Part shown: positions 1 through 6,527 of the stretch, piece after piece
Position numbering within the stretch: the stretch's first letter is position 1
How the letters are laid out: each line of letters starts with the position of its first letter
Origin: Microcaldota archaeon
Lineage (GTDB): Archaea; Micrarchaeota; Micrarchaeia; Micrarchaeales; Micrarchaeaceae
DNA: 25,966 bases
Reading direction: 5' to 3'
Assembly: GCA_021785805.1 (NCBI GenBank)
Contig: JAJYEJ010000004.1
Coordinates: forward strand, 6,899 to 32,864
The notes under the pieces: generated by a model
Told to the model about the DNA's origin: nothing
Seen by the model: the letters and a program-made list of their open reading frames with translations, nothing else
Databases searched by the model: none
Program-made: the position numbers and the translations under genes

Positions 1-884
1 ATAGTGCAGCTGTTGCATGATGTCTGCGTGTATGCGCCTATTATGTTGGCGTCAGCGGACATCGACAGTATCGCATTGGGCGACAGCGTGTTAGATATTG
101 TAGACGTGGTTGACAGGAAAGTCCATGATGAGAGTTGGTAGCCCGACGGAGGAGCTGCACCGACGATGTAGTTCCCTTGAAGGAGGAGCGCCGTCTGGCC
201 ATTCGCGTATGGGGCGCCGTTGAGGGTCATTATCGGGCCTCCGGCGTTCGGTCCAGATACATATCCTGCGCCGTATCCATATACGCTTATGTTAAGCAGG
301 TAGAAGCTTGGTACGTTGGGCGCTATGGTCTGCTCCGAGTATCCTGTAGATCGATAAGCCGGAGCGGGGCATGAGGATATCGAATCGTTGCCGCATATGC
401 TGTACGTTATCGCGAACAGGGTATTGACAAGCGACCCCTGGGAGGGGCTCACATAGCCTGAGACGATGACATTGCATACGACCGGAGATCCGACGAGCGC
501 GAGGGAGGGATAGCAGCTCCCGTATGAGCTCTGCGTCCCGCTTACCCCTATTCCTGATGTGGTGAGATTGAATCCGTTTGGCGGTATATATATAGGCTTC
601 TGCAAGTTGTTCACGAATACTGCTATATAGGTTATGGGAGAGCCGGACCCTGAGCTGCCTGAGCTCAGGAGGGTGTCAGTGCACGGAAGCGCCGGCTGTA
701 TGTTGCACGAAGTGAATAGGGTGTTCTGCACCGGCCTGTTCAGTGCGAGGATGGCCGCGATCGCGATGAAGAGCGCGATTATCAGGAACGCCCATGAGTA
801 GACGGTTATTATCTCTATCGCAGACTGGGCATTCCTCATGCTTCGCGGCTTATTCTCGATGCAATCCGGTTCTTGCGTATTCAT
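1..884 (-). CDS. Class III signal-peptide pilin-like surface protein, 3' end cut by window edge
   Basis: The reading frame stays open from the ATG at 884 to base 1, so at least 294 residues are visible and the C terminus lies outside the window. The N terminus has a polar leader followed by an N-A-Q-S-A-I-E motif (around residues 18-24) and about 24 hydrophobic residues. This is the archaeal class III (type IV pilin-like) signal arrangement, with Glu at +5 after the likely cleavage between Ala and Gln. The rest is Ser/Thr/Asn/Gly-rich, with several Cys and N-x-S/T sequons, as expected outside the cell; I recognise no named domain there. It starts 9 nt after the stop of the upstream LamG gene and is the fifth gene of the operon. 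The RBS is weak (TGGTCAT). An internal ATG at 839 would give a shorter leader but has no RBS. The pilin-like export signal is well supported; the function of the body is unknown. Confidence 0.75.
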   Translation of the reverse strand, partial: MNTQEPDCIENKPRSMRNAQSAIEIITVYSWAFLIIALFIAIAAILALNRPVQNTLFTSCNIQPALPCTDTLLSSGSSGSGSPITYIAVFVNNLQKPIYIPPNGFNLTTSGIGVSGTQSSYGSCYPSLALVGSPVVCNVIVSGYVSPSQGSLVNTLFAITYSICGNDSISSCPAPAYRSTGYSEQTIAPNVPSFYLLNISVYGYGAGYVSGPNAGGPIMTLNGAPYANGQTALLLQGNYIVGAAPPSGYQLSSWTFLSTTSTISNTLSPNAILSMSADANIIGAYTQTSCNSCT

Positions 885-893
885 ATGACCACG

Positions 894-3659
894 CTATGGA
901 GCCGCATAGTTCTCGGCGCAGGTATTGTTCTCGACCTGGGCGCTGGTGCACGGCACTCCTCCGGGGTTGGCGCCGTTGGGGTTGAACAGCACGCCGTAGT
1001 CGCCGCCGTAGAGGTCGGGGGTCTCGTTAAGCCCTCCTGCCACGCCTCCGCTGAGCGGCCAGGAGCCGTATGGCGTCATGCCGGGGATGGAGTTGTTGTA
1101 ATAGAGCGACATCGCCTGGTTCGGGGTAATCGCGTTAGTGTAGACCTGGAAGTCGGCAAACTGCCCCTGCATCGGATATTCGTCGTAATTGGAACATCTT
1201 AATGAACCGGTATCCGGACCGCCTATCTGTATGTATCCTGGAGATAGCGTGGGGGCGATACTGCCGGCGCCCAGGCTCTGGCTGAACTGCTCCACGCCGT
1301 TTATGTATGCTGTAAAGATTCCTGAAACCCCGTTCCATGACATCGCGACATTCGTCCAGTTGTTCAGCTGGACCGATTTGGTCAGTGTGCACGCGCTGGT
1401 ATCCATAGCGAAATCATAATAATAACGTCCATGATTGTCGTAAAGGTCGAGCAAGGTGGCCTGGGTACTGCCTGTGCCGCTGAGACCTCCCGAAGCGTAT
1501 TCGTTGAATATGCTGCCTACAGTATACTGAGGATCCACCCATATTGACAGGGTGAACGATTGCGAAGAGGACTCCAGCCATGGGAACCCCTGGCTCTCGT
1601 TTATGAACCCTCCGGCATATGTGCCGTTGTTCCCGGAGACCATCGGGAGTATTGCGTTATACATGCCTAGCGAGGATATCTCGCTGAGCGGAACGCCGCT
1701 GGAGGATCTGGACAATAGCCTGTTCTGCAGGTAGAGGTGCTGCTGCGAGTCGTTGCTGCATTTCTGCATCGTCTGGCAGTTTATCAGCCCGTATGCCTGG
1801 CTGGCATTGAACTGGCCGAAGGTGCCCTTCGATATCGGATCCGCGGTGTAGTTGGTGATCAGGGAGTACGTTACGCCGCTCGACGCCGTGCCTATGTCGT
1901 TATAGCCCGAATAGTCGTTGACATTGCCGTTCAGCGGCCACCATCCGACGACATTTGCGCCGATCGCAGGCGTGCCGTCTATGCCGTGCTGGTATACCTG
2001 GTATGCCTGGCTCTGGGTGAGGGTTCCGCTGTACACCTGGAGGTTTGCGAGGCTGCCCTCCAGGTAGTTTTGAGGAGGGCTGAGGGTTATCTCGTCACCG
2101 CTGACCAGGAATTCTGGGGTCGATGCAGCGTAGCTCGAGGATGCCACCTTCGCCCCGTCCATGTATATGACAGTCTCTGTTGAGTTGACGGTCACGACCT
2201 CGTTGTACCACTGGTTCGGCGAATACTGGAATGGGAAGTAGACCCGTGTGATCCACGACGCTCCGTTGCCCACATCGGCTTCCAGTCCCCACGTCAACAA
2301 AGAGTGACTACATCCACCAGACTGGCATAGTTCGGAATCGAACATGTGGCTGGTGCCTGGTCCGCTGGTATTCACGAGCGAGGCTTGGTAGGAGCCGTAA
2401 GGGCTCTGCGTGGACATGAACCAGATGCTCATGCTGTAGCTCCCTGAAAGCGCTATGTTTGCGGTGTACGGCATCGTGACATATGTGGATGTCCCTGTGA
2501 ACCGCGGCGTCTGGATGGATATCGGGTTGAACGAGAATATCCCGTCTGGGGACCTGTCGTTGAAGCTCTGCTGCGCCTGGTCCAGATAGGATGGCGCATA
2601 TGGCGCGGGATAGAAGTACTGGCTGGTCAGGGCTGACTTGACAGCCGAGACGTTGAGCAGCGCAAGGTCCCTTCCATCGAGAAGTATCTGGGTCCCGTTC
2701 TGTATATCATTAACCACGCCGCTTGACTGGGGATATACCAGGTATGGCTCAGGGGCGACATTGGCGCCGAGCGCAGGGATAGAGGCATTGTGCGTATACG
2801 TGACAAGCCCTCCCATTCCGCATAACCCTACGCCTATGTCAGATGCGTCTGGAGTGACAAGGGTGTAGTTTATGCTTTTGACGGCGGAAGGGATGTTGGA
2901 GCACTGCGGCTTTGGGGTGACAGAACTGTCGAATACGTAAGCGGTGCCGAGGTTGAACAGATATGGGCTAGTGCTGCCTGCGCTGGCGTATACGCCGCCT
3001 ATCAGATATGCTTGTGGTATGCTGTGCTTTATGTAGAGCAGCGTAGGACGGCCTTCCTCTGCGCTGAGGAGGTCATAAGTGCCGTTCAGCGGGATGCTGG
3101 TGGTCACGCTCAGCGGGTACGTGAATGAGCCTGTCGACGTATTTATTACCGCCAAGGCGGAATACGTTGCGGTTAGGTTGTAAGGTGAGTTCTGGGAGAT
3201 GTTGAGTGAGCCGTTCGTCAGGCTGAGCCCTATGCCTTCGTTCCTCGCATCATTGATCAGCGTGCCGGTGAAGTTCGTGATCGTCGGAGCTCCGGAGTAG
3301 TTCATGACCGGCGTACCGTATATGATGCCGTTGTCCATTATCGACGATATGGCGTACGCCGTGCTGTTCACGAAATTGCTCTTCCTGAGCGATGGGGTTT
3401 CCTCGTACTTTATCAGGGCGTTCAGCGATGCCTGGAGGCTGGCGTGAAGGAACGTGGCTGTACTGCTCTGCAGCGCGGTCACCTCCTCGCCCTGGTTTAT
3501 CCCCTGGCTGGCCTGCGACGATAGTGCATTGTAGTTGTTGCTCAGGATCACGTAGGTCATTACCTCTCCGAGCATGAGCACGAAGAGCACTAAGACCAGT
3601 AGGGTAAGGAGTATGCCCTTCTTGCCGCCTGCCCGCCTCCTTTTATCGTTCAGTGCCAT
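894..3659 (-). CDS. Pilin-like membrane-anchored protein with two LamG-like domains (921 aa)
   Basis: The N terminus is basic (K-R-R-R then G-K-K-G at about residues 6-15) and is followed by one hydrophobic stretch (about 16-38), resembling an archaeal pilin-type leader with possible cleavage after K-K-G. About 340 residues of Ser/Thr/Asn-rich extracellular sequence follow. Then come two concanavalin A-like/LamG modules: roughly 385-590, ending in a G-W-W-P-L-N-G-N-V-N-D-Y-S hinge, and roughly 700-845, with the N-W-T-N-V-A-M-S-W and Y-I-N-G-V-E strand signatures. Such folds usually bind glycans or protein partners; no ligand can be assigned here. The ATG overlaps the end of the upstream gene by 10 nt, indicating translational coupling. 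Unusually large for a pilin-like protein. The LamG assignment rests on strand motifs read by eye; the second module is the more typical one. Confidence 0.85.
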   Translation of the reverse strand: MALNDKRRRAGGKKGILLTLLVLVLFVLMLGEVMTYVILSNNYNALSSQASQGINQGEEVTALQSSTATFLHASLQASLNALIKYEETPSLRKSNFVNSTAYAISSIMDNGIIYGTPVMNYSGAPTITNFTGTLINDARNEGIGLSLTNGSLNISQNSPYNLTATYSALAVINTSTGSFTYPLSVTTSIPLNGTYDLLSAEEGRPTLLYIKHSIPQAYLIGGVYASAGSTSPYLFNLGTAYVFDSSVTPKPQCSNIPSAVKSINYTLVTPDASDIGVGLCGMGGLVTYTHNASIPALGANVAPEPYLVYPQSSGVVNDIQNGTQILLDGRDLALLNVSAVKSALTSQYFYPAPYAPSYLDQAQQSFNDRSPDGIFSFNPISIQTPRFTGTSTYVTMPYTANIALSGSYSMSIWFMSTQSPYGSYQASLVNTSGPGTSHMFDSELCQSGGCSHSLLTWGLEADVGNGASWITRVYFPFQYSPNQWYNEVVTVNSTETVIYMDGAKVASSSYAASTPEFLVSGDEITLSPPQNYLEGSLANLQVYSGTLTQSQAYQVYQHGIDGTPAIGANVVGWWPLNGNVNDYSGYNDIGTASSGVTYSLITNYTADPISKGTFGQFNASQAYGLINCQTMQKCSNDSQQHLYLQNRLLSRSSSGVPLSEISSLGMYNAILPMVSGNNGTYAGGFINESQGFPWLESSSQSFTLSIWVDPQYTVGSIFNEYASGGLSGTGSTQATLLDLYDNHGRYYYDFAMDTSACTLTKSVQLNNWTNVAMSWNGVSGIFTAYINGVEQFSQSLGAGSIAPTLSPGYIQIGGPDTGSLRCSNYDEYPMQGQFADFQVYTNAITPNQAMSLYYNNSIPGMTPYGSWPLSGGVAGGLNETPDLYGGDYGVLFNPNGANPGGVPCTSAQVENNTCAENYAAP

Positions 3660-5935
3660 ATCGCAACACTCACGTTGTAAGTTCTATAGGTTCCATTCAC
3701 ATTTAAGGTTAATGGTACGGATGCGCTGCTCACCTGGTACGCTCCCTGCAGGGTCGCTGGCGTATAACCCCCCGCCTGATAGACAGTATTGGCGGGGTAT
3801 GCGGGAATGGCTGGGCTGTCATTGAAGTAGTCGTTCCCATCTCCCTCCAGCGGATACCAAGCGTATAGCTTGGAGTTGTTGAGCGGTGAGCCCCCCAGGC
3901 CTCTCGCGTATAGCGCCATGATCTGGCTGCTCGAGAGCGTCTCGTTATAGAATTGAATGTTGGAGACCATGCCATTGAACGGCCTCGTACCAGCATAGTC
4001 CGTGCTGCCTATCGAGAGATCCACCGATGCAACATGCGGGGTTGCGACTATGGAGTTGGCCAGGGTGCCGGTCACGGACTGGGTGTTGACCCACGCGGTG
4101 GCAGCATTGCCGCCGTCCAGCTCCACAGCCATGAAGTTCCATTTATTGAAGTTCACGGATGGGGTGCCTGACGCTGACGGGCAGAAGTCGTTGTACATCG
4201 TCGATATGCCAGGATAGCCGCTCGATTGGACCATCATGCCAAGGGCGTTGCCGGCCTGGCTCACACCTGTCTTGCCGTACATCACTACCCCGTTGTAGCA
4301 TGCCTGGCTCTGCACGCTATACGGGTATACCCAGGCCGTAATCGTTATCGTGTTCCCCTGTGGGAGATTCGGATGCGGATTCTTGAGATTGTCCAGCTTT
4401 GGGCCTCCAGACCTGTATGCCTCAATGCCAGGCGCATATGTCCCGTTTATGAAAAGCCCTTCGTAGCCTGTGCCGAAGCCGAACGACTGGTTCAATATCG
4501 CCTGTGCGCATCCTCCTTCTCCGTTGAGGTACATCTGTGCGACAGCGGCAAGCACGCCGGAGTTCGGGTCCGCCTTGCATGTCCCGAATGCGTACAGGTA
4601 GTTGAGCTCGCCAAGATATGCGTTCCCGTAAGCGATTACGGGGTTGGACTCCTCCAGGTATGTCGTAGAGGAATCGAGCGTGGAGACGTTCCACAGGAGC
4701 CGGCCGGTGAGCGCAGAGTAAGCCTGGAAGTTGGTGCCGGCAGGATATGCGTATAGTATGCTTTTGGTCGCGGCCGGGATGTAGTTGGCCGATGACGTCA
4801 TGGTAGGTGCGGTGAACAATGGGAAGTCCTGGTTCGGCAAGAATGTGACGTTGTATGCATATATGCTGTTCTGGGTCTCGGCGTATATGCTCCTGTTGAG
4901 TATCGCGACATTAGGATATGCCTGCGTGTCAAGGGTATACTGCCATATCTCGTTGCCCCCGAGCGTGAACGCGATTATGTTGCTTCCTGTAGACACGACA
5001 GACAGGTTGCCGCCTGCCGAGGTGTAGCTGCCGCCGTATGTGGATGTGCCGCTTGAGCCGCATGGTATGCTCGCGCTCCATAACGGGTTGAACTTGCCGT
5101 TGTAGAAAGCATAGTCTATCAGCTTGTTCGGGGTGGTGCATGCGTTGCGCGTCTCCGAGTAGAACGCCCCGTTAGCGAATGCCATGTTCGTCGAGGCGGT
5201 GCCCTGCGCCAGCGTGCCGTTGTTCGGATAGATGAGATAGCCGTCATACTCTATATAGCCGGCCTGCGCCTGTATGGTCTTGTACGTGGCGCTCAGCAGC
5301 CGTTTCCAGAGGATTATGCCGTTAGGCGCTATGGCATCCATGTAGTCCGTGGAGTTGTATGTTATTATCTCGTAACCTAGGCTGGGGTTGTAGTACAGCA
5401 ACGGTGATGTCTCATAGCCGCCGGAACCGGCGCCAGCGGTGGTGTTCAGGATCACAGCCCCGTTCGTCGCATTGAACACGTAGAGCCTGCTCGGGGCCTT
5501 TGTGGCGACCGCTATGACCCCGAAGTCGGCAGAGGGGGCAGGGAATACCTGCGTCGCGAAATCGTAGTCCCATAGCAGATCCGGGGCTTCAGGCCCGTAC
5601 CCGTATGTGCTGAATGACAGGGATGCGTTCTGCCCGACCTGCTGCCAGGGATACGAGCTCGAATTGTATGAATCCACGGCGTATCTGGCGTACGGGACGT
5701 TCAGTGCGGCCTGCGACATGTTGGTCTCCAGCATGCTCTGGAGAAGGCTCTGCGCCTCAGTGGACGCGGCTTGCGTCGCGTATTGCGGGGTGTAGTGTAT
5801 GTACAGCAGTATCGAGACGGCCACAGTGGCGACTATTAGCGCGAATATCGAATCCAGGGTGAATATGAAACCCTTCATGCTTTTCCCTCTTCCGCCATTC
5901 TGAACACTCCGGTCGTTTTGATCGGCTGCCATCAT
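3650..5935 (-). CDS. Pilin-like protein with PQQ-type beta-propeller and LamG domain (761 aa)
   Basis: After a polar leader of about 20 residues comes M-K-G-F-I-F-T-L-D-S-I-F and a hydrophobic segment (about 20-45), a pattern found in archaeal pilin-like proteins, with likely cleavage after K-G. Residues about 125-455 contain repeated blade-like units (L-Y-V-F-N-A-T-N-G, I-L-W-K, E-I-W-Q-Y, L-Y-A-Y, G-R-L-L-W-N) typical of PQQ/quinoprotein-like propellers; Trp-docking motifs are degenerate, so cofactor binding is not implied. Residues about 500-690 form a LamG-like domain ending in the hinge G-L-G-G-S-P-L...W-Y-P-L-E-G-D-G-N-D-Y. The start ATG overlaps the upstream stop (ATGA), and a second ATG follows directly, so the start is uncertain by one codon. 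The 3' end overlaps the next gene by 10 nt. Most likely an extracellular, fibre-associated adhesin; the role is inferred. Confidence 0.85.
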   Translation of the reverse strand: MMAADQNDRSVQNGGRGKSMKGFIFTLDSIFALIVATVAVSILLYIHYTPQYATQAASTEAQSLLQSMLETNMSQAALNVPYARYAVDSYNSSSYPWQQVGQNASLSFSTYGYGPEAPDLLWDYDFATQVFPAPSADFGVIAVATKAPSRLYVFNATNGAVILNTTAGAGSGGYETSPLLYYNPSLGYEIITYNSTDYMDAIAPNGIILWKRLLSATYKTIQAQAGYIEYDGYLIYPNNGTLAQGTASTNMAFANGAFYSETRNACTTPNKLIDYAFYNGKFNPLWSASIPCGSSGTSTYGGSYTSAGGNLSVVSTGSNIIAFTLGGNEIWQYTLDTQAYPNVAILNRSIYAETQNSIYAYNVTFLPNQDFPLFTAPTMTSSANYIPAATKSILYAYPAGTNFQAYSALTGRLLWNVSTLDSSTTYLEESNPVIAYGNAYLGELNYLYAFGTCKADPNSGVLAAVAQMYLNGEGGCAQAILNQSFGFGTGYEGLFINGTYAPGIEAYRSGGPKLDNLKNPHPNLPQGNTITITAWVYPYSVQSQACYNGVVMYGKTGVSQAGNALGMMVQSSGYPGISTMYNDFCPSASGTPSVNFNKWNFMAVELDGGNAATAWVNTQSVTGTLANSIVATPHVASVDLSIGSTDYAGTRPFNGMVSNIQFYNETLSSSQIMALYARGLGGSPLNNSKLYAWYPLEGDGNDYFNDSPAIPAYPANTVYQAGGYTPATLQGAYQVSSASVPLTLNVNGTYRTYNVSVAIWH

Positions 5936-6495
5936 GTCACCGTCGTCTGGCTATTCGACCACACTATGGCTTCCACGGTGACCGGGGCTCCGTTGAGGAA
6001 CGCCCCGCGCTTCTCGACGTATATGCTGTACGTATAGTTTGTGCCAGGGCTCCTGCCCATCGTTATGTTGACTGAGCTCCCATATATCATTATGTAATAA
6101 TCGAACCCTATGCCCAGCTCCTGCTTCATCGCCTGATAGTTCGTCTCGGTCATGGCGAGCATGGTGTATATCTTCGATGAGGAGAGGTTGGCGCTGCCCT
6201 GGTTGGCAACCATGCCTACGCTCACGTTGTTCCATGTGGTCGTGTTGGTGACGTTGACGCTGGCCTGCCAGTCGCTCGGGTATCCGGTAGTGAACAGGTT
6301 CTGTATCAGAGCCTGCGCATCCACCTGGGAAAGGCTGGCGCCGTTCCCGTATGCGACAGAGAGCTGGTTGTTTATGTTGAGCCATGCGACTGATAGTATG
6401 GTTATCGCTATGGTGAAGACTACCATTGCGAATACGACGTCGAAGCTCCAGAACTGCGCTTTCATCATTTTCCCGGAGCTTACCATGTTTGCCAT
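5932..6495 (-). CDS. Small pilin-like protein (187 aa)
   Basis: A single N-terminal hydrophobic helix (about residues 15-38) follows the short leader M-A-N-M-V-S-S-G-K-M-M-K-A, with probable class III peptidase cleavage before Q-F-W-S-F-D. The acidic residue is at +6 rather than +5, a spacing shared with the propeller protein just downstream. The remaining 140 or so residues are Asn/Thr/Ser-rich with several sequons, a size and composition fitting an ordinary pilin subunit. It could be the structural pilin of the cluster, with the giant neighbours as tip or decorating subunits; that is inference. A GGTGA motif sits 3 nt before the ATG at 6495. It lies 32 nt after the upstream gene, and its stop overlaps the downstream start by 4 nt. 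Confidence 0.85.
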   Translation of the reverse strand: MANMVSSGKMMKAQFWSFDVVFAMVVFTIAITILSVAWLNINNQLSVAYGNGASLSQVDAQALIQNLFTTGYPSDWQASVNVTNTTTWNNVSVGMVANQGSANLSSSKIYTMLAMTETNYQAMKQELGIGFDYYIMIYGSSVNITMGRSPGTNYTYSIYVEKRGAFLNGAPVTVEAIVWSNSQTTVT

Positions 6496-6527
6496 CTATT
6501 CACCATTTGATATCCGACATTAGACAT

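Noticed and set aside
1737..2183. Plus-strand open frame of 148 codons inside the LamG gene
   Set aside because: Its translation is typical of an antisense shadow (Val/Arg/Ala-rich) and the opposite strand carries a clear domain protein with operon-type overlaps.
4226..4756. Plus-strand open frame of 176 codons inside the propeller gene
   Set aside because: No RBS or promoter and no family features; it is the complement of the propeller-LamG coding frame.
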